64,000 nt of DNA from Plotosus lineatus (taxonomy: Eukaryota > Chordata > Actinopteri > Siluriformes > Plotosidae), in NCBI GenBank assembly GCA_024760905.1, contig CM045728.1, positions 127,996,298 to 128,060,297 on the forward strand, given 5' to 3'. The notes beneath the pieces are model-generated. The model made no database searches, had not been told where the DNA came from, and saw only the letters and a list, made by a program, of their open reading frames with translations. Each line of letters begins with the position of its first letter. Position 1 is the first letter of the stretch. Made by a program: the position numbers and the translations under genes. This document shows positions 27,085 to 57,833 of the stretch, piece after piece.

Positions 27085-28040
27085 TTCTTCTTTTCCTTTT
27101 GGCTTTTCCCTTCAGGGGTCGCCACAGCAAACCATCCGCCTCCATCTCACCCTATCCTCTGCATCTTCTACTCTTAGTCTAACCACCTTCATGTCCTCCT
27201 TCTCCACATCCATAAATCTTCTCTTTGGTCTTCCTCTAGGCATTCTGTTGGCAGTTCCAACCTCAACATCGTACTACCAATATACTCACTATCCCTCCTC
27301 TGTACATGTCCAAACCATCTCAATCTAGCCTCTCTGACTTTGTCCCCAAAACCTCTTACATGTGCTGTCCCTCTGATGTACTCATTCCTGATTCCTGATT
27401 CTCCTCTCCTTCTTTTCTAGCTCACATCCTGCCTGTGGGGCATAAGCACTAATACCATTCATTGAACATCACACCTTCAGTTTCTAACTTGAGACTCATC
27501 ACTCTGTCTGACACTCTTTTCACTTCTAGAACATTCCTGACAAACTCTTCCTTCAAGATGACTCCTACTCCATTTCTCTTCCCATCCACACCATGAAAAA
27601 ACAGCTTAAACCCTGCTCCTAAGCTTCTAGCCTTGCTCCCTTTCCACCTGGTCTCCTGAACACAGAGTATGTCCACCTTCCTCCTCTGCATCATGTCAGC
27701 CAGCTCTCCCCCTTTTCCTGTCATAGTTCCAACATTCAAAGTCCCTACTCTTAGTCCTAGACTTATGCCTTTCCTCTTCTCTCTCCTCCTACCTCTCCTT
27801 CTTCGACCTGTCCTTCGACCAACAGTAGTCCAATTTCCACCAGCACCCTGTTGGTTGAAAGTACTGATGACGGTCGTTGTTCACCCGTGCCTTGACCGAT
27901 CTGGTATGAAATTTGGATTTATGTTTTGAATTTTGTATTTTGGCATTTGTTTTCCGCCGGATGCTTTTCCTGTCGCAACCCTCTGCATTTATCTGGGCTT
28001 GGGACCAGCGTGAGGGCGAACACTTGTTTGTATTTGCATT
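27085..28040 (-). mobile_element. RTE copy D-minus, internally deleted
   Basis: On the minus strand it reads leader (28040), endonuclease (NVGTMTGKGGELADMMQRRK near 27735; DILCVQETRWKGSKARS near 27650), then jumps near 27395 straight to the C-terminal region (YIRGTAHVRGFGDKV) and finishes with the normal 3' end at 27085. About 2 kb of coding sequence is missing between. Its 3' end abuts copy D-plus. Confidence 0.88.
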
Positions 28041-28472
28041 ATATTTTCCAGCAACATCACAGTAAAACAACCTAAAAATCTTCTCTAAAAACCACTAACT
28101 TGAATTAACACATATATAGCAGGAATATATTCAATACGCCCTTGACTATTTGTGGTTTTGCACTCACGGTTTGAGTATCCGCGGACTGCCGAGCAACTGA
28201 CACATCACTCAAATTCAGCCAATGGCTGTCCTTCTTCCTGCTGATTGGTTGAGATGATGTAACGCCACTTTTTTCTCATTCGCGCACAAGTAGTCAATGA
28301 GCCTCTTTTTTGTGTGTTTTAATTATCAGTTCATCTCTATGATGCCACTCCAACACTGTCCGTTTTCTCTGTCTAAGCGATAGAAAATGCTGGATGTCTC
28401 TTCTGAAGAAATAAGACTTTCTCCTGAAGAAACGACAGTTTCCTCTGAACTGTTGTATTAAAGTCTTTTTTC

Positions 28473-29507
28473 AATTAGTATTCCAGTACAGTACCTAAGT
28501 TAATTCTTAGAATTTTTGTGCGTGAGATTTTATGTTCTGTAGCATGTTTAACAAACGATACCAAAAGGATAAACTTTATTACACTTCAGGTCGTTTTACA
28601 TTGAACTTGGAGTGACATCTCCGAGATGGCGCTGCCTAGAGGGCGTCGTCGCGGAGTTCTCAGAGTTAAATTGTTTCTTTTTTCGTTTTAATTTGTTTTA
28701 TTTGTTCATGTTTGCACTATGCTAGTCTATGACCGGTCGACCCTACTACAGCTATGAGCAGCTTCAGCTTCGGGCAACTAAGCACGCAACAACTCCTATC
28801 GTTAGCTAATATGCTATGGTAGCTCAATGCTAGCCGCACCCCGGCTAACAATAAGCCCAGACGGAGTTCTCAGAGTCTCCAGCGCTTGGTTAGCACTTCC
28901 GGTCATACTGCTTGAAAATGTTCAGTCCCTGCGAAACAAGATGGATGAGCTTCATGCTCAGATTGCAGCACAGAGGGATCTACACTACTGCTCCATGCTG
29001 TGTTTCTGTGAAACATTGCTCAAGGAGAGTACACCCGACTAGGCGATTGCACCAGCCGGCTACATGGCCTTCATCCCCTGCGATCCCAAGCGCCGGAGTC
29101 GTCATTTGGCCCGTTCCCGCCTGGGCTTATAGTTAGCCGAGGTGCGGCTAGCATTGAGCTACCATAGCATATTAGCTCAGGAAAGGAGTTGAAGACTCCG
29201 ATCTCATAGCTGTAGTAGGGTCGACCGGTCATAGACGAGCATAGTGCAAAACATGAACAAACAAAACAACAAATGAAACAAATTAAAATGAACAAAGAAA
29301 CAATTTGACTCTGAGAACTCCACGACGTGGCCCTCTAGGCAGCGCCATCTTGGAGCCTTTACTTTATACTCATGTTCAATGTAAAAGGACATGAAGCGTA
29401 AAAAAGTTTATCCTTTTGGTATCGTTTGTTAAACATGCTACAGAACATAAAATCTCACGCACAAACATTAACTTAGGTACTGTACTGGAATAATAATTGA
29501 AAAAGAC
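28473..29507. repeat. 1-kb imperfect palindrome
   Basis: Left arm 28473-28863 and right arm 29118-29507 are inverted copies with a 254-bp spacer. Matching landmarks: TGACCGGTCGACCCTACTAC (left) with its complement near 29215; TTAACAAACGATACC (left) with its complement near 29425. One non-matching patch lies near 28755-28800. The arms hold the 5' leader of a LINE plus about 45 bp of Tigger-like flank. Confidence 0.88.
28827..29130 (+). pseudogene. LINE ORF start, endonuclease N-terminus
   Basis: A 71-codon frame from 28827 reads MLAAPRLTISPDG, then ILLENVQSLRNKMDELHAQI and a stretch ending LCFCETLLKESTPD before a stop at 29040. Past the stop it continues as GYMAFIPCDPKRRSR. The NVxSLRNKMDEL block followed by CFxETxL is typical of the endonuclease start of L2/jockey-group LINEs. 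No RT follows. The right palindrome arm encodes the same first residues (MLAAPRLTISPGG) on the minus strand. Confidence 0.7.
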
Positions 29508-29922
29508 ATTAATACTAGTGCTTTACAACAATATATGCTGTTTAATGTTTATATTTTATCATTAATAAATATAACAGCAAAAATTTTAAAGTTTTTCTTA
29601 ATCATTACTACATTTTACTACATTAATACTGTATTAATGAGTAAGACTGTCTATAGAATGTGTTTAAGAAGCATATTTTAGTGCATGTAATAGATACATA
29701 GTACCTCTGGTTGTTCGGGGTTTTACTTCCGGTTACAGAACTCGCGGATTATTTTCATTCGCCGGAGGGGCCAGAACCAAACCCCCCGTGAATATCGAGG
29801 GCCTACTGTAATACAAAATAAATAAAATATAATACTATAGGGTAATACATCTGTGATGGGACATCTATAGTAAATAGTATTACTTCAAATTAGCAATTAG
29901 TTCCCATTTGATGTTATAAAAT

Positions 29923-30273
29923 GGAGGGCAATGGTAGCCTGGGGGTAAAGGTCGCTGGATTGCTGATCCTAAGGTTGGGGGTTCGAGTCCCACTCTCCAT
30001 AAGGTTGTCACTGTTCACCCCAGTGCAGCTAACTGGGTTATCAAAGGCCAGCCATGGTTCTCACTGTCTATGGTGAGAGGTTCATGTAAAAGAACTATTG
30101 CTTACTTTCAACAAGAGTAGCTGCATAGCTGTCAGCATGTTTCTGTCCCTTGCTAAAGAGTTATGTCAGGAAGGGCATCGGACGGTAAAAACCTATGCCA
30201 AATCAAACATACGAATCAGATGATTCACTATTGTGACCCCTGAAAAAGGGAAAACGCCGAAAGGGAAAGAAGC
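29923..30273 (+). mobile_element. SINE-B with tail R, 11-bp target duplication
   Basis: The flanking duplication TGTTATAAAAT (29912-29922 and 30274-30284) bounds a complete head, body and tail R. The tail reads GAATCAGATGATTC before the terminal block, preserving the junction sequence discussed under findings. Confidence 0.9.
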
Positions 30274-30391
30274 TGTTATAAAATAGAACCCAAACCTAAT
30301 TATAGCTTAATTAAGTCAAAACCTGTGTTACACCCACAAGAAACAAATACTAAACACACAAGTGATTTGCTGTTTGTTAAACTGAATTTTA

Positions 30392-30726
30392 TATTCATTC
30401 ATTCATTTTCTGTACCGCTTTGTCCTAATTAGGGTTTTGGGGATGCTGACTCTCAGCTGAATCCGGGTGAGGGTAGAGTACACCCTGGATGGCTTGCCAG
30501 GCCAGAGCAGGGCTGAAACACACTGACAGATTTGCAGCTACTGTTGAAAGTCAGTAGTGGTTCTTTTACATGAACCTCTCACCATAGACAGTGAGAGACA
30601 TGGCCGGCCTTTTATAATCCAATTAGCTTCACTGGGGGGACAGTGTCAACTGTTGAGAGTGGGGCTTGAACCCCCAACCTTAGGAGCAGTGGTCCAGCAC
30701 CTTTTACCACCAGGCCACCACTGCCC
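30392..30726 (-). mobile_element. SINE-B with tail L
   Basis: Minus-strand copy from (CATT)n at 30392 to the head complement (CCAGGCCACCACTGCCC) at 30726. It lies directly before the purine tract upstream of chrnb4. Confidence 0.87.
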
Positions 30727-30769
30727 AATTTATATTTATGGCCATGAGGAAATAGAAGTTTAAGGAAAG

Positions 30770-31195
30770 GAAGCTGAGCATGCAGATGAGAGAAACGAAG
30801 AAGGAAGAACAAGGAGAGGAGAAAGAAAAACGTGCAAGAGAGGAGAAAGAGCAGAAGAAAGAAGGAGAGAAAGGGCAAGAAGGAAAGAGGAGAGGAGGGA
30901 AGGAAAAGGAAAGGAGTGCAACTGAGAACGAGCACAAGAGATAAGGAACAGAAGAGAGGAAATAGAAAAACCAGAGAAGAGCAGGAAAGGAAAGGTGGAG
31001 AGAGGAATGGTCCAAGAAAAAAGTAGAAGAGAACAGGAGCAGGAAAGAAAAAGAGGAGAAAATAAGGGCAGGATAAAGAAGGAGAGGATGAGGAGTGAAA
31101 GAAAGAAGGAGAATAGGAGAGAATAAAGAAAGAAGCAGGGGGGGAGAAAAGGAGAAGAGAGGAAGGAAAGAAGGAGAAGAGAAAGGGAGCCAGGG
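30770..31195 (+). repeat. Purine-rich (GA/GGA) tract upstream of chrnb4
   Basis: About 425 bp in which nearly every base on the + strand is A or G, without a fixed repeat unit. It ends about 220 bp before the chosen ATG. Mammalian CHRNB4 promoters carry a CT-rich control element, so a regulatory or structural role is conceivable. This copy is far longer and could simply be an expanded microsatellite. Confidence 0.85.
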
Positions 31196-31416
31196 CGCAG
31201 GAGCGCAGAGCTGCTGTATATTATCGGGGAGGGGAAAGCCGCATCCCTCAGAGGCAGGAAACAGCTGGACGCTCTGAATCCGACTCAGTGTGTGTAAGGG
31301 GTGGGTGGCTGTGTCTGCACAGGTCTGTCCGGTGAAGATAAGGCACGTCCCTGCTGCGTTTGAATGCGTGATGGGAATGAATGAAGGGAGTGCGCACAGA
31401 CACTGCTGCCTTGACC
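31196..31416 (+). promoter_or_regulatory. Presumed chrnb4 proximal promoter and 5' UTR
   Basis: The only GC-balanced block immediately before exon 1. It contains an ACAGCTGG E-box at 31261-31268 (core of the proneural bHLH class), a GGGGTGGGTGG KLF/Sp-type site near 31300 and AGATAAGG (GATA type) near 31337. There is no clear TATA box. The transcription start cannot be placed. Upstream ATGs occur at 31371 and 31377 (out of frame) and at 31381 (in frame). Confidence 0.4.
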
Positions 31417-51041
<19,625 letters not shown>

Positions 51042-51377
51042 AGGACGCATCAGTACAGTATTAGATGACTGATACGTACCAAATCTTAAATTTCAAAACT
51101 CAAGCCAGTAGTAAGTGCAAATGGACTTGTTGTATAGTCTTGAAGCCAGTTTTCTATTGACATGAAAAGTCAATTCGTCTTTAATGAATAGATTTAGTGA
51201 AAGCTTTACAGAGGATGGTTGAATGTCATCAGGATTATAGCACAAATTCAACTTCTTCCTTTGTCTGAAGACACCTAAAACATCTATAGACCTCCAAGCA
51301 GGATTTATGATTAGACAATTAGACAAATCATTGAGTAGCTAACTTCACCTTCCTTCATAATGATGTACAATGATATG

Positions 51378-51668
51378 GACATTGGCAGTACGGTAGCATA
51401 GTGGTAAACACAGCCGCCTCACAACAACAAGGTCCTGGCTTTGGGCTCGGGTGTTTCTCTGTGGAGTTTCATGTTCTCCTTGTGCATTTGTTGGTTGCTT
51501 CTGGGTACTTCGGTTTTCTCCCATATGAACCCTAGGTGTGAGTGCGAATGGTTACGTGTTGCCCTGTGATGGTCTGGCAAGCCATTCAGGGTGTACCCCA
51601 CCTTCCCTCAGTGTCAGCTGAGATAAGCTCCAGTCTAGTAGGATTAAATGGTTCAGCAAATGAGTATG
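51378..51668 (+). mobile_element. SINE-V just after the chrnb4 stop codon
   Basis: Head GTACGGTAGCATAGTGGTAA, diverged centre, weak tail. It lies 340-630 bp after the stop codon, before the first candidate poly(A) signals, so it is probably transcribed in the 3' UTR. Confidence 0.75.
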
Positions 51669-51810
51669 TGAGAATTTCTTTTTACTGTAAATATCCAATT
51701 ACCATATAGAATAGTGTAGCTCTACACTGAAACTGTTAATGTTTCGGAGAAGACCTGAGAAGAATAATGTGGAGTAAACACGCAGCTACAGACAGCCAGT
51801 TACAGTACCT

Positions 51811-51839
51811 GTTTCTTCTTCTTCTTCTTCTTCTTCTTC

Positions 51840-51871
<32 letters not shown>

Positions 51872-51897
51872 ATTATTATTATTATTATTATTATTGT
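51811..51897. repeat. (CTT)n(ATT)n microsatellite
   Basis: About 9 CTT units then about 18 ATT units with small interruptions. Confidence 0.95.
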
Positions 51898-51986
51898 GTA
51901 TAAAAGAATTAAGTCTGTAATTCCAGACAGGATTCATACTGTGTTTCCCTCAAATGTCAAACAAAGCCAAATGAAAGGTCTGTTCA

Positions 51987-52102
51987 AATAAACATGGGGG
52001 GAAAAAACATCAAACTTTCAGTTCTGTTGTCTGTCTTTTTGTCTAATTTGTGATTTGAATGGAAATTCTTTTTACTGTCTTGTATGCTTCGATTTTAATA
52101 AA
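51987..52102 (+). terminator. Candidate chrnb4 poly(A) signals
   Basis: AATAAA hexamers at 51987-51992 and 52097-52102, about 0.95-1.06 kb after the stop codon. Either could end the transcript. RNA evidence is needed to choose. Confidence 0.35.
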
Positions 52103-52194
52103 ATATAGGTGATCGAAATAATTCAGCTCTTCAATATTCATTAGTAACAATATACTAGAATGGAATATTCTTCCTGATTTGCTAATTGGGGAAT

Positions 52195-52520
52195 TAATTC
52201 ATTCATTTTCTAAACCGATTAATTCTAATTAGGGCCATGGGGAGGCTGGTGCACATCTCAGCCGACTCGGGGCAAGGACAGAGTACACCCTGGACAGTTT
52301 GCCAGACCATTGCATTGCAGGAACTCACTGATGGCTATGCAGCCTACTATTGATGAAAGTCAGCAATGGTTCCTTTACACTTCCCACCATGGACAGTGAA
52401 AGACATGGCTGGCCTTTGATAACCCAGTTAGCTGCACTGAGGGATAGCAGTAATACCCGATAATAGTGGGGCATGAATCCCCATCCTTGGGATCAGTACT
52501 CCAGCACCCTACCACACAGT
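52195..52520 (-). mobile_element. SINE-B with tail L
   Basis: Minus-strand copy from (CATT)n at 52195 to a diverged head near 52520. Confidence 0.83.
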
Positions 52521-53068
52521 TATGCGATGATTATTCAACTTGTTCAATGGCAAGGATGCAATAAGTCAGTTATCCCATAGCAGTGATACAATACTAAGAA
52601 TTATTTGATGGCTTTCCACCAATGAGAAAAGAAGAAAAGCCTGGAATTGAAAACATGCAATATGGTCTTTGCATTTTTAAAGGGAAAAATTACTTTATAA
52701 ACATCTTCTATGACTTTCAAATAATGCTGTTATGAAGTGGCTAATATAATAAAGCTGGTTTACACTTTAAAATGGAAAAAAAATAATGCAAAAAATATTA
52801 TTGGTTTTCATATAGTATTTATTTCTACTCTGTAATATATTTACAGGCTGAGCTAGAAAGAAATCAGCACTAAGTTCAGTTCTTCAATCCGTGACATTTT
52901 TGTCCAACCACTGGTGGTGCTGTTTCACTTGGATCCATGTATGTATTCATTCTTTCATTAAAATCCATTGAAAGAAGAATTTACTCCAAAATTATTTACT
53001 CAGCTCTGCAAGGTCTCGATATTGATCACGGATACTCTAGAATACTCACGAATCCCCCTATGGGAGTA
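52521..53068. other. Intergenic, nothing recognised
   Basis: AT-rich single-copy-looking DNA between chrnb4 and chrna3. Confidence 0.5.
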
Positions 53069-53144
53069 TTCAGCCTAAACTTAGGATATATCCGACACTG
53101 GATAAAAAATTCCAGTGTCGGACATATCCTAAGTTTAGGCTGAA
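53069..53144. repeat. 33-bp near-perfect hairpin
   Basis: Arms 53069-53101 and 53112-53144 pair at 32 of 33 positions, with a 10-nt loop (ATAAAAAATT). The arm contains AGCCTAAACTTAGGATAT. Its size and loop would suit a pre-miRNA-like stem, but it could equally be a palindromic DNA insertion. Confidence 0.92.
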
Positions 53145-53549
53145 AGTTCTGTGGACAGACTCCAGATCCACCATGACCCTGATCAAAGTAAAGCTTTTAA
53201 TGTAAATGAATGAATGATCTACTTCTTGTTCTTCTTCTCCTTCTTCTAAAGACTAAATTAAATTAATTTGATAATCAGTCACATTTTTTGAAGTCCTCAT
53301 AAATCTTGCCAGTGTGCTTTCTATGATGTTATGCATGTTTAATGCAAGTCCACGTTACCCAATTTACTTTTGTGTACTTAGCTAATGAGCTTGGCTCCAT
53401 ATCTTGCATAATTTATGATGTTTAATATGGTTTCATTGAGAAAGAGATCAGTGTGTGCCGTTAGTTATCTTTCAAGATGCTTTCAAGCACATATTATTAT
53501 TAATAAAGGGTTGACTAAAAAATGTACCCCCCAATCCAATGGAACAATA

Positions 53550-53993
53550 GACATATGTGACCAGTCAGCTGTACAAAATCCAAGTAAATAAATCTACACA
53601 TTCACACTGGATGCCCTCACTCAATATGCCCTCTGGTGGACACATACAAAACATAGAGATTCTCATAAAATATTGAGCTGACAGCGTAACTGTCATATAA
53701 TATGATATAAACTTTATTTTTTCTTCATCTTGATTCTCAACCTTCCTTCATTACGACTTGAAGGTTGAAACTACCCCCCCTTCAGGTGACTGACCGTTTA
53801 AGATACAGGTATTAAGTAATTAATTTTGATTGTTTTTTTTTTTTTTTTTTTGTTTTTTTTACACCAATCCTTTTATTGACTCATAAAAATAAAGGCAGCT
53901 ACACAAAAAGATTTTAAAATCATAAGCCATGACATCATCCATCCTAGATATTGAAGAGACATATGTGACCAGTCAGCTGTACAAAATCCAAGT
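53550..53993 (+). repeat. 36-bp direct repeat pair
   Basis: Identical 36-bp copies at 53550-53585 and 53958-53993 contain GACATATGTGACCAGTCAGC. The spacing is 408 bp. A T-rich run sits between them at about 53830-53860. Confidence 0.9.
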
Positions 53994-55138
53994 TCATAAA
54001 GAAGCCAACCGAAAACTAGTGGAAATCAACAGCTCTCTCTTTCTCTCTCTCTCTCTCTCTTTCAGAATAAATTGTCACACGACCCCAGCTATCTCCAACT
54101 CCAACAAAGCTCCAATTTAATTCCATCCACTGAACAAAAATGCTAAAAAGTAAGCAAGGCATTGGGATGGTGGTGGTGAGTGAGAGTGTTGTCAAAAGAG
54201 GGCAGGTGGAGAATGATGAGCCTTGATTAGCATGTATTTGAAAATTAGCATGATTTCATAATCCGGCAAAGGGAGATTGGAGGATATCCACCATTCATTA
54301 GATGGTGTTAAAATTCTTAAAATTGATTGGTTGCAAAAGTTAGAAAAATCTTTTAATTTAATCGATAATTGATTTAAAAGGAGATCTCAAGTGTTTTTCT
54401 TTTTAAGACTTGGGTGTTTTAGCCCATCCATATCAATAATATTTTTTGATTAACTGAGAGAGGCCAAATTGAAAGTTGCACGCCAGAGTACTTTGGAATA
54501 TATGGAATTTCGACCTGACCTCCGGTAGATGGGTGGTGTCACATGGGCACCATGCATTTAAAGTGTACAATTTCTGCAGGACCTACTGAAATCAGTGTGG
54601 ATATTTGCTCAAGAAAGTGTGTGCTGCAGTCAACTAAGGTGTGGTTTAATGTTAAGGTAACCCAAATTCCTGTAAATTTCATAACATAAATATGTACCAC
54701 ACAGTTGCATCTACAACTTTTATCATGGGCCTTAGGGGTGGTTTAGAATGATTTGAGCCAGTAGATGACAATCTAACCCCTTTTCAACCCAGAACATGGT
54801 AAATTTTTAGAAAAAAAGCGAATTATATTTAAATTCATGAACCTAAGGTTCACATTTGGACCATGATATCCACAATCTCCAATATTTTAGAAAATATATG
54901 ATGAGTGTTGGAGGTCATGGGATCGAATTGTGAACTTAAGGGAACTTGGTGAAACTGGCATACTCTTGACAAAATTCCTGACTGTTATTGTTATGAGAGT
55001 TTATTATGATGCTAATAGTGATAGAATGTGGGAATCCTTACAGCACAGTAGAGCTTAACAGACATTAACTGAGCTTAACAGATCTTGAAGCACTATTGCA
55101 TACCTGCCAACTTTTGAAACCTGAAAAGCCTAATAGCT
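53994..55138. other. Intergenic, no gene recognised
   Basis: A short (CT)n tract lies near 54035-54063. The rest is AT-rich and has no supported exon. Confidence 0.5.
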
Positions 55139-55222
55139 AGCCGGGGTCCAGGGGCCGTAGGCCCCAGCAAGTCCAGGACAAAGTCCTGGTGGGGGGTTCA
55201 GGTGGGCAAAGCCCCCCAACGC
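55139..55222. repeat. GC-rich block of stacked mini-hairpins
   Basis: Three back-to-back complementary pairs: GGGGCC-GTA-GGCCCC, CCAGGAC-AAA-GTCCTGG and GGGC-AAA-GCCC. It looks like a piece of a dispersed repeat whose family I cannot name. Confidence 0.6.
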
Positions 55223-55229
55223 TAAATGA

Positions 55230-56349
55230 TTCTTCTTCTTTTCCTTTTGGCTTTTACCTTCAGGGGTCACCACAGTGAATCATCTACCTCCATCTCACCC
55301 TATTCTCTGCATCTTCGACTCTTACTGCAACTACCTTCATGTCCTCCTTCACCACATCCATAAATCCACTCTTTGGTCTTCCTCTAGGCCTTCTGACTGG
55401 TAGTTCCAACCTCAGCATCCTATTACCAATATACTCACTATCCCTCCTCTGTACATGTCCATCTCAATCTAGCCTCTCTGACTTTGTCTCCAAAACCTCT
55501 AACATGTGCTGTGCCTCTGATGTACTCATTCCTGATCCTATTCATCCTTGTTACTCCCAAAGAGAACCTCAACATTTTCTTCTCTGCTACCTCCAGCTCT
55601 GCCTCCTGTCTTTTCCCCAGTGCCATTGTTTCTAAACCATACAAAATCGCTGGCCTCAACACCGTCTTGTACACTTTTCCTTTCATTCTTGCTGATACTT
55701 TCCTATCACACATCACACCGGACACTTTTCTCCAACCATTCCAACCTGCCTGCACACGCTTCTTCACCTCTTTTCCACACTCTCCATTGCTCTGGATTGT
55801 TGAACCTAAGTACTTAAAATCCTCCACCTTCCTTTTCTTTGCTCCCTGTAACCTAATCGTTCCTATTGGGTCCTTCTCATTCACACACATGTATTCTGTC
55901 TTACTGAGGCTAATCTTCATTCCTCTCTGTTCCAGGGCATACCTCTACCTCTCTAGATGTTCCTCCACTTGTTCTCTGCTCTCACTGCAGATCACAATGT
56001 CACCTGCAAACATCATAGTCCATGGGGAATCTTGTCTAACCTCGTCTGTCAGCCTATCCATCACCATAGCAAACAAGAAGGGGCTCAGAGCTGACCCTTG
56101 ATGAAGTCCTACCTCCACCTTGAACTCTTCTGTCAGCACACCTCACCATTGTCCTACATCTCTCATACATGTCCTGCACCACTCTAACATACTTCTCTGC
56201 CACTCCAGACTTCCTCATGCAAATACCACAGTTCCTCTCTCGGCACCCTGTCATATGCTTTCTCCAGATCCACAAAGACACAATGCAGCTCCCTCTGGCC
56301 TTCTCTGTACTTCTCTATTAACATCCTCAAAGCAAACACTGCCTCTGTG
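55230..56349 (-). mobile_element. RTE copy H, 5' truncated
   Basis: The 3' end with (TTC)n starts at 55230. The RT C-terminal frame 55438-55920 reads KISLSKTEYMCVNEKDP to HVRGFGDKVREARLRW. The RT core 55945-56349 reads FKVEVGLHQGSALSPFLF. The catalytic box is FAGD (codon GGT for GAT, near 56007), which should abolish activity. Truncated at 56349 by an adjoining SINE. Confidence 0.92.
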
Positions 56350-56783
<434 letters not shown>

Positions 56784-56859
56784 AAAAAACAGAAGAAACA
56801 TTTTATTTTCTTTGATACATTGCTTAAAATAAAAGTGATATAATCCCAACAAATTAATT

Positions 56860-57165
56860 AATTTTCTAAGCCGCTTAATCTCTGGCGCCCATCTCAGCTG
56901 ACTTTGCGAAAGGGCAGGGTACACCCTGGACAGCTCGCCAGATCACTTCAGGGTGAACAGTCATACAACCATTCATATCTACGGGCAATGTAGAACCTCA
57001 TATTAACTTAACGTGCATGTTTTTGGACTGTGGAAGGAAACCAGAGTACCCAGAAGAAACCTACACAAGCACAGGGAGAACATGCAAACAGAAACGTCTG
57101 AGCTGGGGATCGAACCCAGGACCTTCTTGCTGTGAAGTGGATGTGCTGACCACTACACTGGTTTT
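56860..57165 (-). mobile_element. SINE-V with tail L, internal deletion
   Basis: Minus-strand copy: short tail near 56870, V-SINE centre complement (TTTGGACTGTGGAAGGAAAC) and B box complement (GGATCGAACCCAGG). Confidence 0.8.
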
Positions 57166-57289
57166 CTGCTTCTACCAATAAATTATTTATAAAATTAAAT
57201 TTTGAAGATATTTTCATAATTTACATAGCCAAAAAATAAATAAAACAAAAAACCCCCATCAATCATATTTTGAAACAAAAGCAACCACC

Positions 57290-57570
57290 CCCCCCCCCAC
57301 CCCCACCCGCCACCCCACCCCCGTAAGCACACGCCGATATTTACCATGCATTCAGGTCTATAAAATCAGAACCAGTAGTTCCAGATTCGGTGCCCCTGAT
57401 TAGAATCTCCTGTCAGTGGAACCTTTCTCAGTAGATCATGTGTCCCTGATTTACTCGATTAAAAATAGAACACAGGGGTCCAGATGCTCCCTATATCATA
57501 ATATATCAATTTAGAAGGACCATAGCAGGTTCGAAAACCCCAGCTTCAGCAGCAAGTAACTGTCCCTCCC

Positions 57571-57616
<46 letters not shown>

Positions 57617-57663
57617 CTACCCCCTCTCGCTCTTACAAACACTGCACATCCTACCAGTGTGCT

Positions 57664-57694
<31 letters not shown>

Positions 57695-57763
57695 CTCTCT
57701 TTCTCACATTTTCTGTCTTCCCAAGGTTCATGGACTAATCGATAAGGACTTGTTTTGGGTTTC
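57290..57763 (+). promoter_or_regulatory. Presumed chrna3 upstream region with CT repeats
   Basis: A C-rich run lies at 57290-57325. Two (CT)n tracts lie at 57575-57612 and 57663-57703, the second about 60 bp before the start codon. No TATA box is evident. Assignment as promoter rests on position only. Confidence 0.4.
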
Positions 57764-57833
57764 ATGATGAACACCATGCTTTTCCTCGTCCCCCCTGTCT
57801 GCTACTTTCTCCTTTTATATTTCCTTTTCCACA
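57764..57833 (+). CDS. chrna3: chrna3 exon 1: signal peptide
   Basis: Encodes MMNTMLFLVPPVCYFLLLYF then LFH plus one base. The donor is A|GTGAGT, the same phase as chrnb4 exon 1. ATG codons at 57764, 57767 and 57776 are in frame; the first is chosen by convention. The hydrophobic run is a typical signal peptide. Confidence 0.8.

Larger units (their letters stand above)
28132..29808 (-). mobile_element. Tigger-like transposon, rearranged
   Basis: 28132-28472 is the reverse complement of the right part of the element at 59453-60672 (CCCTTGACTATTTGTGG at its end). About 29515-29808 is the reverse complement of its left part (AATATCGAGGGCCTACTG). The middle is replaced by the palindrome at 28473-29507. 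No transposase is visible. Confidence 0.65.

Noticed and set aside
31381..31416. In-frame start at 31381 giving a longer chrnb4 N-terminus
   Set aside because: Weaker start context (T at -3) and it places polar residues before the signal peptide. 31417 is preferred but not proven.
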